Shown here in pieces: positions 34,193-43,487 of a DNA stretch of 64,000 nt. Location: NCBI RefSeq assembly GCF_947507565.1, contig NC_089189.1, forward strand, positions 2,285,122 to 2,349,121, read 5' to 3'. Position numbers and translations under genes: made by a program. The first letter of the stretch is position 1, and every line of letters starts with the position of its first letter. The stretch is from Oscarella lobularis (Eukaryota > Porifera > Homoscleromorpha > Homosclerophorida > Oscarellidae). The notes under the pieces were generated by a model that was not told the origin of the DNA, made no database searches, and saw only the letters and a list, made by a program, of their open reading frames with translations.

Positions 34193-35120
34193 ATGGCAGA
34201 TCCGAGATGGACTCATCTCGATTCGGCGAGGGCCCAAATCGTCCCTCTTCTCGCAAACGCTCTTGATGAAGGAGCTTTTCTCGATCGTCTTGTTACACAC
34301 GGATGCATTTCCTATGCTCAACAAGAGAATATTCGGCGACGTTTATCGAATGTGGCACTGGAAGATATGGCTCGGGATTTGCTTAGTGTCCTGAGATTAC
34401 GTCCGCCTCTTATCTTTGATATTTTCTGCGCTATTCTGCAACATGGGAACGAAAAGTCTTTGTACGAACTTATCGTTTCTACTACTAGGTTTAATATTAG
34501 CTGAGGCTTTTGTCACATATAACATAGTATTGATGTTGCAGAAGTGAATCGGATGCTCGGTGCAGAGCTCTGCAAGAAGAAAACGCGCGCTTAAATCGAG
34601 AACTTCAAACCACGAAGTGAAATCCGACGTCTAATTAATAAAATAATAAAACGGGATTTTGTTTAGGATTGAATTAGAAACACTCCGAGAATCTCACCTT
34701 GTCTCCCTTTCACAAAGTGAAGCTGGTGTATAGATTCTCATATAAATCTTGACATTCTTAATTATATTTTTCGAAGGTTCTAATACTTCAAGCAAGACAG
34801 ACGTTGATCGAAAAGTGACGGATGAAGAGCTTCAGCGATTAGCTCCTTTCCTGATTGACCAGTGGAAAGACGTTGCTCATCGATTGTTGGGAGGGAGACT
34901 GACGGCGTTTGAATGGATGCACACTCAGACTGACAGGAGCGATCCAAAAGAACGTGTCTACTCCATGCTCAACAACTGGCACATTGTCAATGGATCAGAT
35001 GCGACCGTAAAGAGCATCTGTAGCGCTCTTGTACAACGACCTGTCATTCATCGGCTCGCTGCAGAGGAAGTCTTTGGAGTTGGTGTCGTTAAACAGGTTT
35101 TACGTTATTGGGGTTATTAA
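34193..35120 (+). CDS. CARD / coiled-coil / Death-domain adaptor (CRADD-like architecture)
   Basis: Exons 34193-34488, 34542-34616, 34667-34725 and 34777-35120 give 257 codons plus stop, all in phase. An in-frame ATG at 34172 would add seven residues. I prefer MADPRW because the sister gene starts MADTRW. Residues about 5-95 are a CARD (LDSARAQIVPLLANALDEG, FLDRLVTHGCIS, ARDLLSVLRLRPPLIFDIFCAIL). A short coiled coil follows (SESDARCRALQEENARLN, IELETLRESHLVSLSQSEAG), then a Death domain (LAPFLIDQWKDVAHRLLGG, SDATVKSICSALVQRP, VFGVGVVKQVLRYWGY). Vertebrate CRADD has the same CARD then Death order and links caspase-2 to PIDD; orthology is not implied. The Death and coiled-coil exons are shared with the kelch genes on both sides. 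The Death loop GGRLTAFEWMHTQTDRSDP is longer than in sisters, giving a 344-nt exon. Confidence 0.83.
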
Positions 35121-35887
35121 TTAATTAATTACATGTATGTATTTTTCATATTATTTATGTCTCTTTTTTAGTTTTTATTTTAATTAACACGATGGGCTGT
35201 ACTGGTAACGGGATTCTCTTCTTTTGCCATAACTAGCTTTTTTTATAGCGTAGCGAAACCTGGCGAAACAGGTGCCAACATACTGGCCAGCACATCCGGG
35301 GAGGCGAATTCATTGTTCGCCGTTTTCTCGCTCTGTTGAGGCGCTTTTATGCTCATCGACGCGCGCGATTGTTTTTTAGGAAGGTATTTAAAGTTTATGT
35401 GCTTTCGTAGCAGAGCTCAATCGTGTTTTCGGTGCGTTAGACCACCTGCTAAGGTGTCTCTCCGTTTTTCCACGATCGACATCAATCTGTAAGCAAGCTA
35501 ATGCGATTCTAAGTCTATTTGAGTGCGATTGAAGCTAGATAAGGCCATCATTGGTGGAGCAAATAAGATTCGCAAGATCACGTGCACCGATTACCTATAA
35601 CCTTTGCACGTGCCGCACGTGATGCTCCTCAAATCGTTGGGAAGACGTATTGTTCCATGCCCCCACGTGGCCCGTGCGTGTGGCAGGTCAAAATCCTTTG
35701 GGAAGATAGCCCAATACCGGAACCTAACAACCCCCATATGATTTGGGAAAGCCAAGCAGGGCCTTCCCAAAAGATCGCACACGGCACGTGCCCGCCACAT
35801 AGGTGACCCTTCGCTCATTCGCCTCACGAAGACGGAGCAACTAGGCAGCACGAATCGACGCTCTCTAACCCAAAACCGACACAAATC
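35121..35887 (+). promoter_or_regulatory. Spacer and PAPS reductase promoter with CACGTG cluster
   Basis: 35280-35500 is another copy of the promoter-like block. Further on, five CACGTG hexamers lie within 212 bp upstream of the PAPS reductase start: 35579, 35607, 35616, 35664 and 35785. CACGTG is the E-box bound by bHLH factors. It is common elsewhere in this window, so the cluster is suggestive only. Confidence 0.5.
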
Positions 35888-36598
35888 ATGACGGAATCAA
35901 CAATAATATCAAGTCTAGATCTCGCGGCGCTCAACGAGAAATTCAGTCAAGCGCATCCAAGCGAAATTCTCGCATGGGCAATCGAAACCTTCCCAAAAGG
36001 TCTCGTTCAAACGAGCGCCTTCAATCTCGACGATATGATGATTACGGATCTCCTGTACGGTAATTCGCACGCCGTACCCGTAGTCTTTCTCGAAACATTT
36101 CATCATTTTCCCGAAACGCTAAAACTCGTCGAAAAAGCGCAAAGCACGTACAAACTCAATCTTAAAACCTATCAAGCGCCCGATGTCGATAGTCGCGATT
36201 CGTTCGCTAAGCGTTACGGCGAAAAACTTTGGGAAACGGACGTTCTTGCGTTTCATCGCGTGACCAAGATCGAGCCGCTTGCGCGTGCGCTCGACGACTT
36301 GGATACCGTTGCCTGGATTACCGGGCGGCGTCGCGATCAGAATGAGTTTCGCGCCAATATGCCCGTGCTCGAAATAGGTAAGGACGGGCGTTTGAAGATT
36401 AATCCGCTCGCCTATTGGACGCGCGCCAAGAGCTGGGATTATGCGCGTGCGCACAAGATGATGTATAATCCGCTTCACGATCGCGGCTATGCGAGCATTG
36501 GCGATGAACCGCTTACGACGCCGGTCAATGACGGCGAAGATGAGAGAGCCGGACGTTGGAGGGGAAGCAATAAGACTGAATGCGGCATTCATGACTAG
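35888..36598 (+). CDS. Phosphoadenosine phosphosulfate (PAPS) reductase, intronless
   Basis: Reduces PAPS to sulfite with thioredoxin in assimilatory sulfate reduction, the CysH/Met16 reaction. The 236-codon frame runs uninterrupted from ATG to TAG, with no intron in a region where nearly all genes have many. Visible family features are the P-loop-like TSAFNLDDMMI, VFLETFHHFPETL, CRRR-equivalent WITGRRRDQNEFR, INPLAYWT and the C-terminal KTECGIH with the catalytic cysteine. The two Cys-Cys pairs that bind an iron-sulfur cluster in APS reductases are absent, so PAPS is the likely substrate. There is no transit peptide. Most animals lack this enzyme. It may be an old eukaryotic gene retained here or one gained by transfer; absence of introns favours transfer or retroposition. 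Cytosolic location is inferred. Confidence 0.9.
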   Translation: MTESTIISSLDLAALNEKFSQAHPSEILAWAIETFPKGLVQTSAFNLDDMMITDLLYGNSHAVPVVFLETFHHFPETLKLVEKAQSTYKLNLKTYQAPDVDSRDSFAKRYGEKLWETDVLAFHRVTKIEPLARALDDLDTVAWITGRRRDQNEFRANMPVLEIGKDGRLKINPLAYWTRAKSWDYARAHKMMYNPLHDRGYASIGDEPLTTPVNDGEDERAGRWRGSNKTECGIHD

Positions 36599-36847
36599 AA
36601 TTATCGATATCTATTTTTTTCTTTTCTGGGCGTGCGTTATCTGTTCACGTGATATTAGATTCAATACATGGTCACGATAAAAATAGTTGGGCGCTTGCTT
36701 TGTGATCACTCTCCTTGACCATATATGGGGGTCTATTTATAAAGACCTCTTTAGAATTTAGCGTGCGTCATCGTTAGGCTTCTAATTGAATTGCGCCCGC
36801 TGACTCATCGCCAGTCATTTGCTTTGCGTTGTTGATACTACAGCAGC
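36599..36847 (+). promoter_or_regulatory. SELENBP1 promoter with CArG box
   Basis: A perfect CArG box CCATATATGG at 36719-36728 is followed by TATTTATAAAG at about 36733, CTAATTGAATTGCGC near 36782 and ACTCATCGCCAG at 36802. The last three strings resemble or repeat ones found upstream of SECISBP2 (TATAAATA and ACTCATCGCCAG near 6792-6811, CTAATTGAATCGCGC near 7114). Confidence 0.45.
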
Positions 36848-39157
36848 ATGTCGAGCGGTTAGAACGATCGTCCTGACTCCTATAGTTCTATTGGTGTCTT
36901 TCCCCGTTTGCAGAGCACTGTTGCGGGGGTCCCGGCTATGCGAGCCCCTTGGAGGCGATGCGTGGTCCACGCGAAACGCTCATATACGTACCGTGCATTT
37001 ACGCACCAGAAAACGGCGTCGCGCACAAACCTGACGTTCTAGCGACAATAGACGTCGATCCAAGCTCGCCTACGTTCAGCGAGGTATAGACCACGCCCAC
37101 AGCAGCTGGCGTTTCTCGGAGAATTGTGGAGATCGTGCGTTTAGGTGATTCACGTGCTCCCGATGCCGAATACAGGCGACGAGCTGCATCATAGCGGATG
37201 GAACGCTTGTAGCAGGTAAAAGGCCCAAGGCTATGTTTTTTCTCTTATGCAATTTATTCATACTTGGCGTCGACCACAGTTGTCATGGAGATGCGAGTCG
37301 TCGACGAAATAAGCTCATATTGCCGGCAGTGAAGTCGGGAAGAGTCTACGTGATCGATACGGAGACAGATGAGCGAGCGCCTCGAATCTTTAAAGTGAGT
37401 GTTTGTGTTGGTTTGTTTTGGCACGTGTACTTCACGTGAACGCAGGTGGTCGAAGGCGAGGAAATCAAGAGGAAAGCCGGTCTGACGGCACTGCACACAT
37501 CGCACTGCCTCGCGGACGGAAACATCATGTTAAGTGCAATGGGAGACAGGGATGGAAATGGAAAAGGTAAAGAGATCCTGTGGGGTGACGTCATCCACGC
37601 AAGCACGCACGCAGTGACGTCACCTTTGCAACGCGAAAGGCCCTGTTGCCTAAAGAACGTTCTTTTAGGGGGCTTCGTTCTTCTCGACGGTAAAGACTTC
37701 AGCGTATTAGGCAATTGGGAAGGAGAGGGCGATGCGCTGCCCTTTGGATACGATTTCTGGTATCAGCCACGTCACAATGTCATGCTAAGCAGCGAATGGG
37801 GAGCTCCGAACGCTTTCCTCAACGGTTTCAATCCCAAAGACGTCGAAGACGGCAAGAAAGAAAATTAATAAAATTAATTAATTAATTAATTTATTTTTCA
37901 GGGAAGTACGGTAAATCGTTGCACGTGTGGGATTGGAAGGAGAGAAAAGTGATTCAGGACATCGATCTCGGCGACGAAGGAATAATGCCTTTGGAATTGA
38001 GATTTCTTCACGATCCCAATCAGACGCAGGGATTCGTGGGCGTGGCATTGAGTAGCAACATCTTTCGATTCTTCAAATCAGAGGTAAGAGAAAAATAAAT
38101 ACTTGATAAATATTTTTTGATTTAGTCCATGTGATCATAGGATGGAACTTGGAAGGCCGAGAAAGTGATCGACGTTCCGAGCAAGGATGTGGAGAATTGG
38201 GCGTTGCCTAGCATGCCGGGTAAATAGCTATTTATTTATTTATTTTCTTTCTTCATTGTTTCTTTGTTTAGGTATTATTACTGATATCTTGATTTCTTTG
38301 GACGACAAGTTTCTCTACTTCAGCAATTGGGTTCAGGGTGACGTTCGTCAGTATGACATCACAGATCCGTCTCATCCCAAACTCACAGGACAGGTAAGGA
38401 AATAGAGTAGGAAAGCATAAGGAATTGGTTCAGTATTGGAAAGTGTGACTGCCTTAGTTTATATAGTCTAGGGGGCTATATTTATATAGTCTGTGGGAAG
38501 GTGCGACTGCCTTAGTCTATTAATTTATATACTCTGGAGCTGCCTTAGTTTTTTCCATATATTCTGCCTCAGTTATATACTTAGACAGCCACACTTTGAT
38601 CAGAGTATATACTAAGCCAGCTACACTTCCCACAGAGTACATATATACTCTATGGGAAGAGAGACTGCTGCCTGTATTGAGACTTTAATTAATGTAGATA
38701 AATTAACTAATGTATTATTGATGTATCTTTGTGTCTTTTCTTATTAGATATTTGTTGGTGGTAGTCTTGTCAACGGTGGTCCCGTCAAAGTTGTTTCTGG
38801 TGAGAAACAGCCTGATCCTGTGACTGTGAAGGGGAAGACGATCAAAGGCGGACCCCAGATGATTCAGCTCAGTCTCGACGGAAAACGTCTTTACGTCACT
38901 ACATCGCTCTTCAGCTCGTGGGACAAGCAATTTTACCCGGATATCGTCAAGTAAGAATATAATTAAATAATAATTTTAATTGATTTTTTTGTAGGGAAGG
39001 CAGTGTTATGTTTCAAATTGACGTCAATACCGACAAAGGAGGTTTGACGTTGAATGAGAATTTTCTCGTCGATTTTGGCAAGATGCCAGATGGACCGGCT
39101 TTGGCCCACGAGGTTCGCTATCCCGGAGGTGACTGCTCGTCGGACATTTGGGTTTGA
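36848..39157 (+). CDS. SELENBP1: Methanethiol oxidase / selenium-binding protein 1
   Basis: Oxidises methanethiol to hydrogen sulfide, hydrogen peroxide and formaldehyde; a cytosolic seven-bladed propeller. Exons 36848-36857, 36914-37083, 37145-37215, 37280-37394, 37446-37566, 37669-37851, 37902-38083, 38141-38219, 38272-38393, 38748-38950 and 38995-39157 total 472 codons plus stop, the same length as the human protein. Diagnostic stretches are [74 protein letters not shown] and the C-terminus [11 protein letters not shown]. The first coding exon is 10 nt (MSS+1). The intron after 37851 starts with GC. The 354-nt intron 38394-38747 holds degenerate repeats. It follows the PAPS reductase, another sulfur gene. 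Its last exon was copied to 42.8 kb. Confidence 0.95.
38394..38747 (+). repeat. Degenerate repeats in a SELENBP1 intron
   Basis: Loose direct copies of GTGCGACTGCCTTAGT and TATATAGTCT occur in the first part, with reverse-complement-like pieces (TTCCCACAGAGTA) in the second. No coding potential. Confidence 0.55.
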
Positions 39158-39210
39158 CACGTGACTAATTTAGAGACATTAGAAGTCCAGTGATTGTTGA
39201 TATAAAATTT

Positions 39211-39485
39211 TGTTTTTCGTTTTTGAATTGAGCGCTTACGGAGCCGATCGAACTCTTCAAGCCTTGGAAGACATTCGATGCTGAAGATACGCTCTAAATC
39301 GTTTCGTATTTCAGACCAGGATTGACGAAAGACGTCGCTCTTTTCTTCAGCTTCGCCTTTTTCGCTTTTGGCTTCTCCTTTTCGCTGTCCACCCTATCGG
39401 ATGGCATCGCATGCTTTTCTACTACTGGAATGGCCATGGTCCGCTTTCGAAAAGCTTCTCGATCTCGAATTAGTTGACGATCCAT
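39211..39485 (-). pseudogene. GTF2E2 5-prime fragment 1
   Basis: The minus-strand frame 39485-39294 reads MDRQLIRDREAFRKR and continues through VVEKHAM to NPGLKYETI, matching exon 1 of the real GTF2E2 at 3233. The copy continues into its first intron and stops near the exon 2 border, 50 bp from the SELENBP1 stop. Exons 2-9 are missing. The fragment is still open for 63 codons and sits divergent to the kelch gene at 39698, exactly as GTF2E2 sits to the kelch-kinase gene. Confidence 0.88.
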
Positions 39486-39697
39486 AGGGAATGTTTTCTC
39501 TTATACGGGCGTTTGTATTGTTTGAGAACGTTTGACCGTTTGACCGTTTCTCCTTTCGGAGACGAGAGAAAGCTAGTAAGAATCCTCTCTTTTAACCAAA
39601 ATGAAATTGCTTTGATTTCTTTTTGATATGCATTTCGGCCGCGATCGCAAAAATTCCTTCTTTCTCTCGCAGCAAAGAAACTTCATTCAGCGACGAA

Positions 39698-42258
39698 ATG
39701 TTCAAAGCCACGTCACCTCAGCCTCGATCTGTTCACGAAAGTGCGTTGATTGGTAATGAATTGCATCTCTTCGGTGGAAAAAAGGGAAAATATCCTTTCC
39801 TTTATTTCCCGCGCAACGAAATTTGGACGTGTAATGTCCAACAAAAGAAGAAATGGATCCGTCGTGTTGCCCGAGGAAAGAATATTCCTCCTCCTTGCGA
39901 AGGAGCACGATGCGTGGTCATCAATGGAATCATGTATTCGTACGGGGGATTGAAGGAAGACGGGGGTCTTCTGGAAGAGGTGTTTGGTTTGGATCCGAAG
40001 AAAATGAAATGGATCCAAGTAGCCACGCCCATCCATGGAAAGAAACCATGGCAACGCTACTCCTGCTGTTTGTGGGCCATTGGAGGAAGAATAATCATGT
40101 TTGGGGGATTGAGTGGAGACATTCCTCAAGATCGTCTCCAATCAGGAGCACAATGCGATGGGAGAGCGAATAATGAGATTTATGAATTTGTATTTGAGGA
40201 GGGAAGAGAAAAAGGTGAATTTCTTGAATTGAAATCTGGAAATAACTCAAATGTTGATGATTAGGATATTGGTTGGATGTTGAATTAAGTGGAGAAAGAC
40301 CACAACCACGTGAGAGTGCTGCCACGGAAACAATTGATCAACATCGAGGATTACTCCATGGAGGGTGGAATGGCAGGAAATTATTAGATGATGCATTTGT
40401 GATTGATTTGAGAGAAAAGGTAAATACCAATTATGTTTGGCAATAATTAATGAATTGTAATAGAAATGGATTTGCATCGATTTCCTTCCAAAACCTTCCG
40501 CTCGACATTATCACAGAATTTGTCGATTATCAAAAGAAGGATTCAAAGAAAGAAATTGTTTTCTTCTCATTGGCGGAGGCAACAGAAGAGATTTTTCAGA
40601 CCACGCCTACATTCTTGACTTTGACAAAAGAAAATCTTACGAGGTACAAAATCAGAGCTATTGATATCAAATTATTTGTCAATTTTATTAGTTTCACTTA
40701 AACCCGGAAATAGCACCTATTGATTTTCACACTCTCCATTGCGTAGAGAATCAGGATGGATCTGCTCGAATCATTGTCACAGGGGGAAAAGACCAAGAAA
40801 GAGAATTGAAAGAAATTCTGAATGAATTTACTCTCAGTATTGAAGAATGATGTTAAAATCATATTTAATTTCTTTTTCTAGATCCGTCAAACGAGTCGTA
40901 CATGCAGATTGAAACTCAGATACTTCCTTCAGCTCAATTGATATCAACAGGACCAGAAAATGAATCACGGAACACTCGGGAACTTGAAAGAGAATTGGAA
41001 GCAATGAGGTGAGGGTTTCTGTATTTTTGTTTCTAAAGATGATAATTATCTTTAGAATGGAAGTGGCAAAACTTCGTGATGAAAGGTTTAATAGATCAAT
41101 AACAATTGCGTCACGTGACATCTGCAAATATTTAGGTCCCAATCTCATCAAGTCATAGAAGAACAAAGAAGACAATTTGAGGAAGAGAGAATGCAAAAGC
41201 AAGTTGAATAATTCAATGTAATTAATTTTGCGTGAGAATTCTTTTTGCAGAACAAGATTGGAAAAAGAGAGATCTCGTCTTGTAGAACAAAGGCAAAATG
41301 AGTCAATGATAATATTGTCACGTGACTATATCACTTGTAGAACCCTTTTGGAAGTATTGAACCAATCTTTGGAAGAAGAGAAAATACGTCTTATAGAGCA
41401 AAGGCATGGAATTTAAAGAAAACAAATAAATTAAGAATATGTCTGTTTTTAGAAGTGGGTTAGAGACCCGTTGCAATTCTCTAAGGTATTGCAAGAAATA
41501 TTGATTAACATCACGTGACGACATTTTCTTCAATACCAAAAATCACGAATTGGAAAGTGAAAAGACAGACGCGACTCACGCTTTGGAGGCTCAGAGGTTT
41601 TGCCATATTATCTTCTATCATGTGATGATAGAAAGTATTCTATTTGCAGAACTAAATTGGAAATTCAATGCAGAGATCTTCAGAAAGAGATTGTTCACCT
41701 AAAAGAAGACCTTCAAACCACAAAGTGAATTTCTATCAGGGAATAAACATATCTGATTACACGTTTTTAGAATTGAATTAAAAGCAGTCCGGGAATCTCG
41801 CCGTCAACCCATTGATTCTCTTGCAACCAACCCTCAACGCAATTCCATTGACCAGGGACTCCATGCAGCGCGTAAATATATTTTAATCTAATCATGATTT
41901 CAATAAATGAATTTTAAAAGGTTCTAATGCTTCAAGCGATAGAGAAGTTGATCGAAAAGTGACGGACGAAGAGCTTCAGAAATTGGCACCAAAACTCATT
42001 GACCAGTGGAAAGAGGTTTCTCGTCGTTTGACAGGAGAGAAAGAAAGCGAAGCAGCATTAGAAATGAAACACAGGAGCAATCCAAAAGAACTTGTCTACT
42101 CCATGCTAAACAGCTGGCACATTCTCAATGGTTCAGATGCAACTGTAAAGAGCATCTGTAAAGCTCTTCTAAAACGACCCGTCATTCATCGGCTTGCTGC
42201 AGAGGAAGTCTTTGGAGTAAGTGCTGTTAAAAAAGTTTTACGTGATTTGGGTTATTGA
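39698..42258 (+). CDS. Kelch / coiled-coil / Death-domain protein, copy 4
   Basis: I use the ATG at 39698 (MFKATSPQPR) and not the upstream one at 39623, because it aligns with every sister start. Exon 1 ends at 40214. First loop FGGKKGKYPFLY; third FGGLSGDIPQDRLQ. Propeller exons continue with YWLDVELSGERPQPRESAA, KWICIDFLPKPSARHYH and IIVTGGKDQ. At least eight small coiled-coil exons are recognisable between 40882 and 41870 (ELERELEAMR, MEVAKLRDER, SQSHQVIEEQRRQFEEE, TRLEKERSRLVEQR, TLLEVLNQSLEEEKI, SGLETRCNSLR, SHELESEKTD-like, TKLEIQCRDLQKE, IELKAVRESRRQ). One of these joins (after KQ near 41205) does not match the phase of the next exon. Death exon 41921-42258, 338 nt, LAPKLIDQWKEVSRRLTG, SDATVKSICKALLKRP, VFGVSAVKKVLRDLGY. 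Confidence 0.82.
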
Positions 42259-42754
42259 TTAATTATTTTATTCTGTTCTTTTCCAATTTTTTATTGTTCT
42301 ACGCGATGCGCTGTACTTGTAACGAGGGTAGTCGAATTCATTCTGCCTTGTCTTTTATCATTTTAGTACGTTTAGCGAAAATAAGAGTATCCGGGACGTC
42401 GATTACCCGTATAGCTCTTTTCGTTTTGGACGCGTATCTGCTCGTATCAAGGACATCGTACTTGATACGCTCTTTTTCGCTCATCCGAAGTTGCTCTGAG
42501 ACCTTTCCTCGTCGTTCTCATGGGTTTTCGACACGAGAAACGGCTCGAATCGGATATAAGACTGGATTGAAAGCTTCCTACTGTACGAATCGCTGCGACG
42601 ACGATACTATGATGCCTCGCGAATGCTCTCCATCGCGTCGCCGGGTTATAGTGAAGGACATGTACTACCTGCTAAAGTGCGCTGCCCACATGATTATTAG
42701 TACATACAGATGAAACGAACGTGTACTAGGGTACTACCCTTTTGCGTCCAAATT
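42259..42754 (+). other. Spacer after kelch copy 4, duplicated after copies 5 and 6
   Basis: No gene. The same sequence follows copy 5 (about 46100-46460) and copy 6 (about 52108-52470), with shared TATCCGGGACGTCGATTACC and ATCGTACTTGATACGCTC strings. It marks the right part of the segmental duplication unit. Confidence 0.6.
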
Positions 42755-42970
42755 CCCGGATATCGTCAAGTAATAATATAATTAAATAATAAAGGCAGTG
42801 TTATGTTTCAAATTGACGTCAATACCGACAAAGGAGGTTTGACGTTGAATGAGAATTTTCTCGTGGATTTTGGCATGATGCCAGATGGACCGGCTTTGGC
42901 CCACGAGGTTCGCTATCCCGGAGGTGACTGCTCGTCGGACATTTGGGTTTGACACGTGACTAACATAGAG
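42755..42970 (+). pseudogene. SELENBP1 last-exon fragment
   Basis: Nearly identical to 38935-39175: the end of exon 10, a shortened intron, and the whole last exon through the same TGA (reading [26 protein letters not shown]). One coding change is seen ([10 protein letters not shown] to [10 protein letters not shown]). The rest of the gene is absent, and the intron has lost its acceptor region. It dates the copying of the copy-4 block to make the copy-5 block. Confidence 0.92.
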
Positions 42971-43010
42971 ACATTAAAAGTCGAGTGATTGTTGATATAA
43001 AATTTTGTTT

Positions 43011-43266
43011 TTCGTTTCGCGGACCCGATCGAACTCTTGAAGCCTTGGAAGACATTCGATGTTGAAGATACGCTCTAAATCGTTTCTTATTTCAGACCAG
43101 GATTGACGAAAGACGTCGCTCTTTTCTTCAGCTTCGCCTTTTTCGCTTTTGGCTTCTCCTTTTTGCTGTCCACCCTATCGCATGGCATCGCATGCTTTTC
43201 TACTACTGGAATGGCTATGGCCCGCTTTCGAAAAGCTTCTCGATCTCGAATTAGTTGAGGATCCAT
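43011..43266 (-). pseudogene. GTF2E2 5-prime fragment 2
   Basis: The minus-strand frame 43266-43087 reads MDPQLIRDREAFRKRA and on through VVEKHAMPCDRVDSKKEK, ending early at NPGLK because of a TAA. It is the sister of the fragment at 39211-39485 and lies in the same position relative to the SELENBP1 tail on its left and the kelch gene on its right. Confidence 0.87.
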
Positions 43267-43487
43267 ACGGAATGTTTTCTTTTATCCGGGCGTTTGTATC
43301 TTTGAGAACGTTTGACCGTTTGACCGTTTCTCCTTTCGGATTCGAGAGAAAGCTAGTAAGAATCCTCTCTTGTAACGAATTTGAGCAAAAGGAAATTGCT
43401 TTGATTTCTTTTTGATAGGCATTTCGGCCGCGATCGCAAAAATTCCTTCTTTCTCTCAGCAAAGAAACTTCTTCTTTCAGCGACGAA

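Noticed and set aside
35888-36598. Bacterial contamination as source of PAPS reductase
   Set aside because: The gene is embedded between family promoter copies and SELENBP1 on the same contiguous sequence. Contamination could only be a misassembly, which I cannot test here.
39623-39697. Upstream start (MICISAAIAKIP..) for kelch copies 4 and 5 and the kelch-kinase gene
   Set aside because: The extra 5-prime codons fall in the shared promoter/UTR block and are not present in copies 1, 2 and 3. All copies align from the M-x-x-x-x-SP-x-PR start.
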